In this document: one piece after another, positions 17,345 to 26,686 of the stretch
Position numbering within the stretch: position 1 is the stretch's first letter
Layout: every line of letters starts with the position of its first letter
Assembly: GCA_022766165.1 (NCBI GenBank)
Contig: QYLO01000025.1
Coordinates: forward strand, 1-42,289
DNA: 42,289 bases
Direction: 5' to 3'
From: Candidatus Electrothrix gigas
Lineage (GTDB): Bacteria > Desulfobacterota > Desulfobulbia > Desulfobulbales > Desulfobulbaceae
The notes under the pieces: generated by a model
The model's input: the letters and a program-made list of their open reading frames with translations, nothing else
Databases searched by the model: none
Told to the model about the DNA's origin: nothing
Position numbers and translations under genes: made by a program

Positions 17345-18156
17345 GGTATTTTCCTCAGTTCAATGATTGCGGCAGGCACGATTTCCTCGGTGCAGTAGAA
17401 CTCGCCCTCTTTCCTACATTCCTGTTCCAAAAAGCCCAGGAGCAAGAGACGCTGCTGCGAGGTCAGGTGGAACAAACGCTGCCAGCGTTGCAGCCACTGT
17501 TCAGCGGTTTGTCGCCTGCTGACAGTGCTATAACAAAGCGTGATTTCTGTGGGGATACAGAGGTGGACAAGCACCTCCAGCAGCAAGGACAGGGGCGGAA
17601 AGAGATTAGGCTTGACCAAGGAAAGACGTTCGATAAGTCGCTGCTCAATCTTTGGCAGCCCCTCAGGGCCGATATGGGTGAGCAAGACCTTGGTTCTGGC
17701 AGTGGCCAGCATCTTACGCAAGACCTTGTCGATTGCATAGAAAACATAGAGACAGCCTCCGGCAAGCACCGCATCAGCAGGAGGAAGCGCATCAGCATCA
17801 AGCTCCTCCCAGCGTTGCCGTAGCAAGGTGACGTTCTCCAGCCCGTGTTGCGCCAGATTGTCCGTCAGCACCTCGGACATGGCTGGAGAGGGTTCAACTG
17901 CCGTGATCTTCCTGAGTCGCTCTGCCAGTGACAGGGTCAGGGTGCCTGGACCGGCCCCGATCTCAATGGCCGTGCTGACCCCCTCTAAGCGAGGAAGGAG
18001 CCGGGCAAGCAATGCCTCCTGCTGCCTGTCAGGATAGGCGATTCGGTTATAATCCTGTGCGATTTCCTGCCAGCAGGACTCCTCGCCGTCCTTTTGCACG
18101 GCCTGATAGTAGAGGCTGCGGTCCTGGAAAGACTTCCATGTCTGGATAGGGTTCAT
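17341..18156 (-). CDS. Class I SAM-dependent methyltransferase 1
   Basis: This protein of about 271 residues has a Rossmann SAM-binding fold: motif I AIEIGAGPGTLTLSLAERL, the acidic ribose contact in ITAVEPSPAMSEVL, and ADAVLAGGCLYVFYAID at the post-I region. It is clearly a paralogue of methyltransferase 2 at 23459 (shared VEPSPA and LYVF signatures). The ATG at 18156 has GGAGG nine bases upstream; a start 21 bp earlier overlaps that site and is less likely. Its stop overlaps the start of the NikA-like gene. It may modify the peptide product of the locus, but the substrate is unknown. Methylation of a different metal ligand or a non-methyl transfer are alternatives. Confidence 0.85.
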   Translation of the reverse strand: MNPIQTWKSFQDRSLYYQAVQKDGEESCWQEIAQDYNRIAYPDRQQEALLARLLPRLEGVSTAIEIGAGPGTLTLSLAERLRKITAVEPSPAMSEVLTDNLAQHGLENVTLLRQRWEELDADALPPADAVLAGGCLYVFYAIDKVLRKMLATARTKVLLTHIGPEGLPKIEQRLIERLSLVKPNLFPPLSLLLEVLVHLCIPTEITLCYSTVSRRQTAEQWLQRWQRLFHLTSQQRLLLLGFLEQECRKEGEFYCTEEIVPAAIIELRKIP

Positions 18157-18494
18157 TTCTTCTTTACCTCCGTACATGATATACTAACTGCAAAAATTCC
18201 GCCCGTGCAATAGGGCAACAGGCTACCATTGTAAACACAAAAGCAACGCAGGTCAGATAATGCGAAGCCCCCGTCTCCCCGCTTCCCCTGCACACGAATC
18301 CCTGCATTCTTAACATATAACTGCATGCATTTGATCGGAACGAATGCATGCATTTGATTGGATCGAAACCATGCATTCGTTCAGGCCGCTTTACGCTAAA
18401 AACAGAAGATGCCGGTAAACTGGCAGGGGATAAGGAAAACCAGCGGCCGCAGCAAAAGAAGATGGAGAAAACTGCAGCCGCCGGGGAAGGTTTG
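18157..18494. repeat. Intergenic region with a 13-bp perfect inverted repeat and ATGCAT-rich direct repeats
   Basis: Between TonB receptor 1 and methyltransferase 1 lie about 340 non-coding bp. They contain GAACGAATGCATG (18338-18350) and its exact reverse complement (18370-18382), 19 bases apart. A direct repeat beginning GCATGCATTTGAT recurs at about 18323 and 18347. No T-run follows on either strand, so a simple terminator is unlikely. A protein-binding site or RNA-processing hairpin is possible. Confidence 0.6.
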
Positions 18495-20516
18495 TCAGAA
18501 CGAATAGGTGATCCCGGCGAATACTGACACGCCGTCCGCAGGAAAGGCAACTGCCCCTGGCACGTAGAGTCCACCGCTGCCTTCGCCATATTCAGAGTAT
18601 GCTTCGTCAAACAGGTTGTTGACAGCAAAGCTCAACTTCATCTTATCCGCAGCAGAAAAGACATTGCTCATGCTGTAGATATATTTAATATCTGCCACCG
18701 TGTACGCATCCAAAGTCAGGGTATTGTCCATATCAATAAACTTCTCGTCCACATAACGGAGGGATGCACTCAGATGGCCGTACTGCGGGGTTTTCCATCC
18801 CAGGGTTACACCCAAGATGTTTTCCGGCACCAGGGACACTTGTTTGCCGTTGTAGGAAATCGCCTCGTCCGGCGTGGTGGCCGAGGTGGTGAAATCCGTG
18901 AACTCGGCATTGATATGAGTATACTCGCAGGACGCATACAGATCATAGGGCAGGCTGCGGGTCAGGCTGATCTCAATGCCCTTGGATTCGGCCTCACCGG
19001 CATTCTCATACAGATAGCGTTCCTTCTGAATGATCTTATCTTTCGTGTTGATCTGAAAGACGGCCAGGTTATACTCAAGCATCCCGTTGAACAGCCCGCG
19101 CAGACCTGCCTCCATGCTCTCCTCGGTTTCAGGCGTTACATTGCCTGTCAGCTTAAAGGCAGGTCGAGCCAGATTGACCGAGCGAATGCCCTGGGAATAG
19201 TTGCCAAACAGGGAGAGTGCCGGAGAGACGGTATAGCTCAAGCCCAGGCGGGGACTCCATTTATCATGGGAACTGTCAAAGTTGGCAGCCGCATTACGCT
19301 TGTTGATAAAATCCGTGTCAATCTGATCGTAGCGGATTCCGATATTGAGCATCAGCCGGTCTGTCGGGGCAAGTTCATCCTGAACAAAAAAACCAGTGAT
19401 CTGCTCTTCAATCTCGGCATGATTGAGGAGCATAGACCCAAAGTTATCATCCATATACATGCGCAGATTGTTGTGCATACTTCTGTACTCCGTGCCAGCC
19501 AGCAACGAATTTTCCAGCCCACTAACTGTAAAGACATGCTGATACGATGCCTCGCCGGTCCAGGTCCAGTAATCTTCGCCTTTAAAGAAGAAACCATAGT
19601 CCTCGGTTTCCCAGTCATTACTCCGGTACGAGGACTTGAGCCGCAGAGTGCCGCTGTCATTGACCTGCCAGTCCAGCGTTGCGCCAGTGGCAACGGTTTG
19701 GGAGTTGCCTTCCCGGTCAGGCTGGAGCGAGGCTGTTGGATCATCCGCATAGCTGCCCAGAGGCAGACCGCCGGGAAATCCGTACTCTGCATCAACAATA
19801 TTGGCGAACAGATCAAACTCCACAGCTTCGGAAAAATAGCCGATGCGCGGGGTAAAGGCGTGCTGGCTGCGTTGACTGTTGGCCCGATAGCCGTCCGTGT
19901 CCAGTCCCCGATAGTTCAGGCCGTAACTGAAGCCGTTATCCAGTAAACCAGACAGATTGGCTGAGACCTCCTTGCGGTCAAAGGAGCCGTAGCCCAGGGA
20001 TGCGTCCGCCTGCATAGCTTTGCCCGGCTTTTTGGTGATAATGTTGATCACACCGCCCACTGCTGCTGGGCCGTAGAGTACCGAGGCTGGCGTCTTGACA
20101 ATCTCAATCCGTTCAACAGCCTCAAGCGGTACATTGGAAACTGAGATATAGTTGCTCGGGTCGTTCATCTCAACGCCGTCCATCATGATCAGCATACCCC
20201 GCGAGGAGGGCTGAATACCCCGTGATCCGGCGTAAAACGATGCCTTGGAGCTGCCCATACCGTTCAGCACCAGGCCCGGCACATGCCGGAGCAGATCCAT
20301 TGTATCGGTGGGCTGATATTGCTCTATATCCTTCTCCGTCAATACCACCATATTGGTGGACACATCTTTGAGTTCCCGCTCTGTTTTGGTGGCCGTAACC
20401 ACTACCTCATCCAGTGCATGGATGTTTTCTCGCTGGGCAAAGGATGGCGCAGCCAGCAGCAGGACAAAGACGATGAGGGCAGCAAGGGCGGTGAGGGGGA
20501 CTGGATGCTTCTTCAT
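18495..20516 (-). CDS. TonB-dependent outer-membrane receptor 1
   Basis: This 673-residue protein has a signal peptide (MKKHPVPLTALAALIVF... cleaved near SFA-Q, about residue 27), a TonB box region (ALDEVVVTATKTE), and a plug domain (DLLRHVPGLVLNGMG, IEIVKTPASVLYGPAAVGGVINIITKKPG). A 22-strand barrel ends in a C-terminal aromatic residue (GITYSF). Such receptors import metal chelates or vitamin B12 with proton-motive force via TonB-ExbBD, which are not encoded here. It follows the DUF4198 gene and precedes methyltransferase 1. The signal peptide and untranslated leader resemble those of receptors 2 and 3, showing local duplication. The ligand is likely a metal complex (inference). Confidence 0.95.
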   Translation of the reverse strand: MKKHPVPLTALAALIVFVLLLAAPSFAQRENIHALDEVVVTATKTERELKDVSTNMVVLTEKDIEQYQPTDTMDLLRHVPGLVLNGMGSSKASFYAGSRGIQPSSRGMLIMMDGVEMNDPSNYISVSNVPLEAVERIEIVKTPASVLYGPAAVGGVINIITKKPGKAMQADASLGYGSFDRKEVSANLSGLLDNGFSYGLNYRGLDTDGYRANSQRSQHAFTPRIGYFSEAVEFDLFANIVDAEYGFPGGLPLGSYADDPTASLQPDREGNSQTVATGATLDWQVNDSGTLRLKSSYRSNDWETEDYGFFFKGEDYWTWTGEASYQHVFTVSGLENSLLAGTEYRSMHNNLRMYMDDNFGSMLLNHAEIEEQITGFFVQDELAPTDRLMLNIGIRYDQIDTDFINKRNAAANFDSSHDKWSPRLGLSYTVSPALSLFGNYSQGIRSVNLARPAFKLTGNVTPETEESMEAGLRGLFNGMLEYNLAVFQINTKDKIIQKERYLYENAGEAESKGIEISLTRSLPYDLYASCEYTHINAEFTDFTTSATTPDEAISYNGKQVSLVPENILGVTLGWKTPQYGHLSASLRYVDEKFIDMDNTLTLDAYTVADIKYIYSMSNVFSAADKMKLSFAVNNLFDEAYSEYGEGSGGLYVPGAVAFPADGVSVFAGITYSF

Positions 20517-20572
20517 CTTTTTCTATTCTCCTTCTTCTCTTTTTCTTCTCTTTTCGGTTTCTTCAGATAGAA

Positions 20573-20605
20573 CTCGGACTGAAAAACTGCGCTCTTCAGT
20601 CCGAG
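20573..20605 (-). other. Hairpin in the leader of TonB receptor 1
   Basis: An 11-bp perfect stem (CTCGGACTGAA/TTCAGTCCGAG) with an 11-nt loop lies between the DUF4198 stop and the receptor start. No T-run follows on the coding strand. It may be a processing or mRNA-stability element within the operon. Confidence 0.6.
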
Positions 20606-20615
20606 CTATGTCAAA

Positions 20616-21380
20616 TTAAAAACCGTTGCCCAGCTTCAGGATCAGCGTAGAACCATGCATCAATCCCTTGTATGCCTGATTTTCAAAAGCACCTGCAGGA
20701 TCGTTTTCAATAAGACGGGTACTGAAGTAATGGGTTCCCGGTTTGAGTTTCCCGATAAGAATCTCGCCCTTGTTATTTGTCTGCATCTCTTTTTCTTTCA
20801 TTTTTCCCTTTTCATCCTTTTCTTCAGGCTGCATCATCCAGAGAGATGTTCTGGGCCACGGGAGAGCAAAATATTTGATTTGCAGCATAAGCCCTTTATC
20901 TGTCCAGGAAGGAATGATCTGCACCGGGATATCGGAAGACTCTGCAAGTTTTTCAAGATCTTCTTTTGTATCAGCCTTGATATAGCGTCCGTGAAAAAAA
21001 TCCAAGCGGCCATGATATAAGCCGTAGAGGCTAGTATGATCAAGTGCATAGGAACCGGATACAGTTCCTGTACTACCTGCGAGATATTTAGTCTCACCTT
21101 CTGTAACTTCTTGAAGTTCAACAGATTGTCTTTCTTTATCCGGCCTTTTGAGCCATGTCTTGCCACGTTTCTCAATAGGACCAAGATAGGCCCCATCACC
21201 CGGTCCCACATGATGCTCAAAATAAAGATGCACTTCTCCCTTGTTCTGCTGTTTGGCGTCTCCAACAATCCATAAATTATGCGCTTCGATGATTCTCGGA
21301 CAACACGCAAAAGCAACAACAGCCAGTATCAGGGAAAAACACTTTTGCCTGTTCCCAACAGACGTTCGTAATAGACTCAT
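20616..21380 (-). CDS. DUF4198 (nickel-transport-associated) periplasmic protein
   Basis: This 254-residue protein has a signal peptide ending IIEA, so the mature chain would begin with His (HNLWIVGD). The conserved AH-x-x-W start, the FEHH segment (about residues 54-57) and the late GTHYFSTRL motif fit the DUF4198 family. Members are encoded beside nickel or cobalt ABC/ECF transporters and are thought to be periplasmic metal handlers. The N-terminal His plus nearby His residues could coordinate Ni(II) or Co(II) (inference). A Lys/Glu-rich stretch (EEKDEKGKMKEKEM) is probably a surface loop. Its Shine-Dalgarno is AAAGGAG, and it lies between TonB receptors 2 and 1 in one transcription direction. 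Confidence 0.78.
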   Translation of the reverse strand: MSLLRTSVGNRQKCFSLILAVVAFACCPRIIEAHNLWIVGDAKQQNKGEVHLYFEHHVGPGDGAYLGPIEKRGKTWLKRPDKERQSVELQEVTEGETKYLAGSTGTVSGSYALDHTSLYGLYHGRLDFFHGRYIKADTKEDLEKLAESSDIPVQIIPSWTDKGLMLQIKYFALPWPRTSLWMMQPEEKDEKGKMKEKEMQTNNKGEILIGKLKPGTHYFSTRLIENDPAGAFENQAYKGLMHGSTLILKLGNGF

Positions 21381-21413
21381 AAGATTGATCTCCTTTGTTC
21401 TTTTAATAATGGA

Positions 21414-23411
21414 TTAAAACATCAGCTCAAGGCCGACTAGAAATTGTTGCCCGTAAACAGGCACTAACGCCTCTTTGCCAGGTGATCCACCGCCGTACAC
21501 GACTGCATCCTCGTCGGTCAAATTTTTGAGATCAACAAAGAAGGATAATTGTGGATCCCATTTTTCAAAAATCTTTTTATAACCAGCACCAAATATCCAA
21601 TAGCCATCGCCTTTCAAGGTGTTTTGTTCGTTAAAATATCTGTCTCCAACATAGTCGGCAGTAAAGGTGAACTGCCCCCAAACAGGGTCTCGATAGCCTA
21701 TCGTTCCTCCAAGCATCTGCTCAGGCACATTTGGAATTTTGTTCCCATCATAGTTGACACCTGCTTTTGCATATTTTGTGTATTCAGATTCCTGCAGGGT
21801 ACAGTTTACATCAGCGAAAAATCCGTTGCTGAATTGAGCGCCGAGTGCAAGCTCAAGTCCAATGGCCTCGGTTTCTCCTGCGTTTATGTAAGGGTCTGTT
21901 GCTTCTGGGCCGGATTTAATCCATTTATCCAGGTATTGGTTGACAAATCCTGTGACATTATAAGAAAGCCAAGGGAGAGCCAGTCCGCGTACACCTGCCT
22001 CATAGGAGTAGACTTTTTCAGGATTCAAGTCGGCAGAATAGGCCATTCCAGGAGTCCTTGCCGGACTTTTGTACCCACTGTTGAAGCCGCCAAAGAGGTT
22101 TGTTGTCTCGTTGATCGAATACGTGGCTCCGATTTTTGGACTTATAGCTTGATCTGACTGTGAAACAGTGTTTGCCGGATTCACACGACCGGTTTGATCC
22201 TGCTCGTATGCGTCGAAACGTACACCCGCTGTGATGGTTACGTCCTTTGTCACAGAGAGTTCATCAACGGTATATGCCGCATAAGAGATGTCTTTCCGCA
22301 GGGTATCTCTTAATTTAGCCTCACGAGTACCGTTGGTTAGTGAGTACTGTTTTCCAGTTAACTCGTGGTTGCGATATTCAACGCCAACGAGAAGCTGATT
22401 GCTCATATTCCCTATTGGGTGTTGCCATTGGTAAGTAATTGATGGGTAAAATTCCCATTCTGTGTAAACATATTCTCGTTCTCCAAAAGGAAAACTAAAA
22501 ATCATCCCCACATATTCGTCTTTCCCTATTAATTTTGCTTTAAGGATATCATCGCCAAAATATTTACTCAAAACCAGCGCACCTAAGTCGTAGTCGTTAT
22601 TAAAGACACTCGCTTTTCCCGGGCTTTGTTGAGGATTGGCCTCGAATTGAGCCTGTGTCAACTTTGACGGCCAGACTCCTTCGGAATCCATGTGGGAACC
22701 ATGAAATTCCAACTCGGTGCTGTCATTAATAGCATAGGCTAAACGAGTATAAGCATTTATTGGATCATATTCGGTGTCATCCTGATACCCTCCGCTCCTT
22801 GAAAAGCCGAGATCGAAAAAGTACTCAAAATTATCAATGCTGCCTTTGACAACCGTATATGCCTTGCCGTAGTCGAAGTCACCAAAGGCAGTGCCGACTT
22901 TGGCCTCTACTCTTTCTGAGGATGTGGCAGTCACTACATTGATGATTCCGCCAACGGCCTGATCACCGTATTCGGCAGAGGCAGTCTTGATGACCTCAAT
23001 ACGTTCCACATCGTGCAACGGTATGCGAGGCAAGACAACATAGCCGTTTCCTTTGTTGAGTTCGATACCATTGACCATAACACGGAGTCCCTGTGATTTT
23101 ACTTCGGAACCGCGGGTGGAAAAGTTGCCGTCATTGGCCACACCTGACTGAAAACGGGGCGCCCATAGGCCGGGAACCTTTTGCAGCAGGTCATTGATAT
23201 AGACAACACCCGGAACTTTTTCTATGTCGTCACGGGTGATGATCTCAACATTGGTGGGCTTTTTATCAACTTTTGTTTCCATTTTTCCTGCCGTAACCAC
23301 TACCTCATCCAGTGCATGGATTTTGTCCTTTACCCCGGATTGCTCCTGGGCAAAGGATGGCGCAGCCAGCAGCACGGCAAGGGTCGTGAGCGGTATTGGG
23401 TTCTTTTTCAT
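21414..23411 (-). CDS. TonB-dependent outer-membrane receptor 2
   Basis: This protein has about 665 residues. I choose the ATG at 23411 (MKKNPIPLTTLAVLLAAPSFA), preceded by AAGGAG. A longer frame from 23570 only adds charged residues overlapping the methyltransferase 2 end. After the signal peptide come a TonB box region (LDEVVVTAGKMET), a plug (INDLLQKVPGLW, TRGSEVKSQGLRVMVNGIEL, RIEVIKTASAEYGDQAVGGIINVVT) and a beta-barrel ending LVGLELMF. It sits 47 bp after methyltransferase 2 and 33 bp before the DUF4198 gene, indicating an operon. The ligand is not known; the context favours a metallophore or metal complex. Confidence 0.94.
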   Translation of the reverse strand: MKKNPIPLTTLAVLLAAPSFAQEQSGVKDKIHALDEVVVTAGKMETKVDKKPTNVEIITRDDIEKVPGVVYINDLLQKVPGLWAPRFQSGVANDGNFSTRGSEVKSQGLRVMVNGIELNKGNGYVVLPRIPLHDVERIEVIKTASAEYGDQAVGGIINVVTATSSERVEAKVGTAFGDFDYGKAYTVVKGSIDNFEYFFDLGFSRSGGYQDDTEYDPINAYTRLAYAINDSTELEFHGSHMDSEGVWPSKLTQAQFEANPQQSPGKASVFNNDYDLGALVLSKYFGDDILKAKLIGKDEYVGMIFSFPFGEREYVYTEWEFYPSITYQWQHPIGNMSNQLLVGVEYRNHELTGKQYSLTNGTREAKLRDTLRKDISYAAYTVDELSVTKDVTITAGVRFDAYEQDQTGRVNPANTVSQSDQAISPKIGATYSINETTNLFGGFNSGYKSPARTPGMAYSADLNPEKVYSYEAGVRGLALPWLSYNVTGFVNQYLDKWIKSGPEATDPYINAGETEAIGLELALGAQFSNGFFADVNCTLQESEYTKYAKAGVNYDGNKIPNVPEQMLGGTIGYRDPVWGQFTFTADYVGDRYFNEQNTLKGDGYWIFGAGYKKIFEKWDPQLSFFVDLKNLTDEDAVVYGGGSPGKEALVPVYGQQFLVGLELMF

Positions 23412-23458
23412 CTTCTTTGTTCTCCTTCTTCTCTTTTCGGGTTCTTCAGTTCTTCTTT

Positions 23459-24271
23459 TTAAATAACTATCTCCATCAAATACGTCCTGAACCGTCTCGG
23501 CACGCTGATAGCTGTCCCGTCCTTCGCATACAGGCCCTTTTTCCTGAAAAATTGCTCCAGCTCGGAACAATGTTCCTCCCGCAGGCCAAGGCTCCCTTTC
23601 CAGAGATCAACAACCAGCTCAAGATGCGGATAGAGATATTTCGTTTCTTCGCTGAACTGCTCACAGCTAAAAGGCAGTTCCAGACTGTTCAGCACCTCTG
23701 TTAGCAGGCCGGACAACTGTGGAGAAGCAGGTGCTTCCAAACCCAGTGCGGCGGCAGCCTCTTTTTCCAGGAACTGTTCTTCGTTCATAATCACCAACAG
23801 CACCTTGCCGTAGACATGGCGGAGCATTTTCAGCAATGCGGCTTCAATATCAGGAAAGACATACAGGGCTCCTGCAATGAACACCGCATCGTGCGGCGCA
23901 AGAGCCGCCTTTTCCCATTTCTCCTGGACCACGCTCAAATTGTCGCAGGCAGTCAGCTCCTGCCTGAGCCGGGCCGCATTGGCAGGCGACGGTTCCACTG
24001 CTGTCACTGAAGCGCAATGCTCGGACAGGAAGCGGGTGAAAATACCAGGCCCCGGCCCGATCTCAATAACAGAGGCGGAGGGCGGCAGCTGATGAGCCAG
24101 CCAGCTCTTCACCCGCCGGACATGTTCGCCGCTACTGCGGTTCCGGATATATGTTTCGCCATGCTGTTCCCAGAATCGCTCATCTTCGCCGTTCAGCAGA
24201 CTGAGATAGGCCGGGGAATGCAGCACTGCCTCACGCCATTCCGCCATCGGATTCCGCACATCCCTGCTCAT
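23459..24271 (-). CDS. Class I SAM-dependent methyltransferase 2
   Basis: This protein of about 270 residues is paralogous to methyltransferase 1. Motif I is VIEIGPGPGIFTRFLSEH, followed by VTAVEPSPANAARL and DAVFIAGALYVFPDIEAAL. The ATG at 24271 has GGGTGA a few bases upstream. A TTG at 24292 would overlap the receptor 3 stop codon (24289-24291) by two bases and is an alternative start. In either case the gene is closely coupled to receptor 3. The N-terminal 60 residues are helical and could recognise the substrate. The substrate is unknown; the operon suggests tailoring of the locus product. Confidence 0.83.
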   Translation of the reverse strand: MSRDVRNPMAEWREAVLHSPAYLSLLNGEDERFWEQHGETYIRNRSSGEHVRRVKSWLAHQLPPSASVIEIGPGPGIFTRFLSEHCASVTAVEPSPANAARLRQELTACDNLSVVQEKWEKAALAPHDAVFIAGALYVFPDIEAALLKMLRHVYGKVLLVIMNEEQFLEKEAAAALGLEAPASPQLSGLLTEVLNSLELPFSCEQFSEETKYLYPHLELVVDLWKGSLGLREEHCSELEQFFRKKGLYAKDGTAISVPRRFRTYLMEIVI

Positions 24272-24288
24272 GCTCACCCGATGATGCC

Positions 24289-26562
24289 TCAAAATTTTGC
24301 GCTCAACATCCCGAACATGGCTGTGCCGGGGGCCTTATTCCAGAGAAAATACTCGCTGTCAAAGAGGTTGGTCACGGTTACGGACAGATTGTACTGCTCC
24401 ATGAAGTCGTAACCGACAGTGAGGTCGGTGACAAAGGGGACTTCATCCTGGACCCCGTAAACTTCCCAGTTGACCGTGCTGTTGGCATTGCTCTGAAAAA
24501 TTTCGGAACGGTAATGGCTGACCAGACCGGCTGTCAACGGGCCGTACTGCAGATCAAGCCCGATATTGAACATCTGTTCAGGGACATATCTTGGCCGGTT
24601 GCCCACGTAGTCAGGATAATTCTGATTCTCGGTAATCTCGGCATCCGTATAGGTGTAGTTGGCAAAGCCGCTCAGATATTCTGTGAACCGCTGTCTGATG
24701 CCGAGTTCCAGCCCTCTGACTTCCACCTCGCCGAAATTATCCCGCTGGGCAATGGTCACAGTAGGGTTGTTCGGGTCGGGATAGCTTCTTGAATCAATAA
24801 AGTCGGTGGTGTAATGTTCGAAATAGGTCAGGTTCAGTATTGTCCAGCCAGCAGCGAATGCCTGTTCAATGCCGGTCTCCCATGACCAGGTGATTTCCGG
24901 CTCCAGATTCGGGTTGGGCAGATAGGTGGCACCTGAGGTGCGCAGGGGCTGATACAGCTCGAAAAAGTTGGGCACTCGGAATGCCTTGCCGCCGGAGAGC
25001 CGCAAGGTGGTACTTTCATAAGGTGTGTACAGAAAAGAGATCTTGGGACTGAAGGAACTTTGATCATCCGCCGTCAGATGCTCGCTTGCTGTGGAGATCT
25101 GTTGATCTGCCTCTGATTCCCACCAGTCGTAGCGGCCACCGAGGTAAACAGTGAGCAGCTCAGTCGGTGTCAGTTCGCCCTGCAGATAAACACCGTAGCG
25201 GTTACTCTCTGGATCAATGGTCTGGAGGCGCATACTGATGGAGTCGAAATCCTGCCAGTTTGTCAGCATATAACTGTTGAACTGGCCTTCATCCCGGCGT
25301 AGGCTCAGGCCGCCGGTCAGCAGCAGCCACGGTGCAGCGGTATAGTCTGTCTGAAACTCGCCTGTCCATATCTGGCTCGGGGCCTCCTGAAACACGCCCG
25401 GTCCGTCGGAGGAGGTGGCATTACCGATGGGGAACACGACCTTGTCCTCGGTGAAATCCGTCAGCCCGGCGGACGCCTTGATCCGCAGATCGGAAGAGAG
25501 ATCATTGCTGTATTCCAGGGTGTACACACCGCTCGCCTTTTCAGCACGCGGTGCCATAAAGCCGCCGGTTGTCACGTTCAGATAGGCGGTTGCTCCGTCT
25601 GCCGGAAAACTGACCAGGCCGGACCGTACCTCATTGCCTGCCGCATCCCGCAGATAGGAGGAAGAACCGGAGGGGTCGACCTCGTAGAAGCTGTAGAGCA
25701 GTCCAGCCTTGAGGGACGAGGAGTCCGTGGGTTTCACCTTGGCGTTCAGGGAAAAGGTGTGTTCTGCATACTCGTTGCTGCCCTTTTCGCCGACTTCATA
25801 GGCTGTGCCGCCAGTACGGTAGGGCTGCTGCACGATCCCGGAAACCGGCACAGCAGCAGCGGCTTGGGCCGCATTCGGTGCTGAGGCCATGAGGACATTG
25901 AAATCAGCAACGTAATTATCCGTCTGTTTGAAGTCATAGGAGGCGGACAGGCTCAGTTTCTCAAGTGGCCGGTCTGCGATATCAGCATGGACCTTATAGG
26001 TGCTGTTGCTGCCGTAACCGGCCCGGACGGTTGCCTCGAATTCTTCCGGTGTCTTTGTGATAATATTCACCAGTCCGCCGACAGCATCCCCGCCGTACAG
26101 GGCGGAGAACGGCCCCCGGACCACCTCGATCCGCTCAATGGAATCCACCGGAATTGCCGACCAATGCACCAGCGAGGCCGCATACATGAACGGACTGATG
26201 GGCTGGCCGTTGATCATGATCATGCTGCGCATAGCCCCGTGAAAGCCCCGCAGATTGACCACTGCCGAGGCGGGCGGCCCCGGAGAAATGCCGGTCCCGG
26301 AATACGACATCACGCCGGGAATGGTTTCCAATGCCTCATTGACGCTGACGTAGTTTTTCCGCTTCAGATCTTCCTCGGTGATGACGCTGACATCCGCCGG
26401 CACGTCGGCCAATGTCTTTTCCGTCCTGGTTGCACTGACCACAATCTCGTCCAGTGAATGGATTTTTTCCGCTGCCCCGGATTGCTCCTGAGCAAAGGAT
26501 GGCGCAGCCAGCAGCACGGCAAAGGCAGCAAGGGCTGTGAGGGGGATTTGATGCTTCTTCAT
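24289..26562 (-). CDS. TonB-dependent outer-membrane receptor 3
   Basis: This 757-residue receptor has a signal peptide (MKKHQIPLTALAAFAVLLAA...SFA) and a TonB box region (SLDEIVVSATRTEK). The plug domain contains ALETIPGVMSYSG, VNLRGFHGAMRSMIMINGQPI and ERIEVVRGPFSALYGGDAVGGLVNIITKTPE; a long barrel follows, ending in Phe. It resembles BtuB/siderophore-type receptors. It is the first gene after the YcaO gene, separated by 231 bp that contain a plus-strand transcript candidate, so it may have its own promoter. The leader and signal peptide are related to receptors 1 and 2. It probably recaptures a metal complex (inference). Confidence 0.95.
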   Translation of the reverse strand: MKKHQIPLTALAAFAVLLAAPSFAQEQSGAAEKIHSLDEIVVSATRTEKTLADVPADVSVITEEDLKRKNYVSVNEALETIPGVMSYSGTGISPGPPASAVVNLRGFHGAMRSMIMINGQPISPFMYAASLVHWSAIPVDSIERIEVVRGPFSALYGGDAVGGLVNIITKTPEEFEATVRAGYGSNSTYKVHADIADRPLEKLSLSASYDFKQTDNYVADFNVLMASAPNAAQAAAAVPVSGIVQQPYRTGGTAYEVGEKGSNEYAEHTFSLNAKVKPTDSSSLKAGLLYSFYEVDPSGSSSYLRDAAGNEVRSGLVSFPADGATAYLNVTTGGFMAPRAEKASGVYTLEYSNDLSSDLRIKASAGLTDFTEDKVVFPIGNATSSDGPGVFQEAPSQIWTGEFQTDYTAAPWLLLTGGLSLRRDEGQFNSYMLTNWQDFDSISMRLQTIDPESNRYGVYLQGELTPTELLTVYLGGRYDWWESEADQQISTASEHLTADDQSSFSPKISFLYTPYESTTLRLSGGKAFRVPNFFELYQPLRTSGATYLPNPNLEPEITWSWETGIEQAFAAGWTILNLTYFEHYTTDFIDSRSYPDPNNPTVTIAQRDNFGEVEVRGLELGIRQRFTEYLSGFANYTYTDAEITENQNYPDYVGNRPRYVPEQMFNIGLDLQYGPLTAGLVSHYRSEIFQSNANSTVNWEVYGVQDEVPFVTDLTVGYDFMEQYNLSVTVTNLFDSEYFLWNKAPGTAMFGMLSAKF

Positions 26563-26650
26563 CTTCTTCTGTTCTCCTTCTTTGTTCTTCAGCTTTTTTT
26601 ATGATTACTTGACCTCACATCACAGTCATCTCATCATCTCATCCTTTACC

Positions 26651-26680
26651 TTGACAAAGATAACAGGCATTGCATACACT
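26651..26680 (+). promoter_or_regulatory. Candidate sigma-70 promoter for a plus-strand small RNA
   Basis: TTGACA (26651-26656) is followed after 18 bp by TACACT (26675-26680), a perfect -35 and a 4/6 match -10. It faces away from the minus-strand genes and toward a terminator at 26756-26785. Confidence 0.45.
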
Positions 26681-26686
26681 GAATAT

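Noticed and set aside
23412..23570. Longer N-terminus for TonB receptor 2
   Set aside because: It would place 53 charged residues before a normal signal peptide and overlap the end of methyltransferase 2. The ATG at 23411 has its own AAGGAG.
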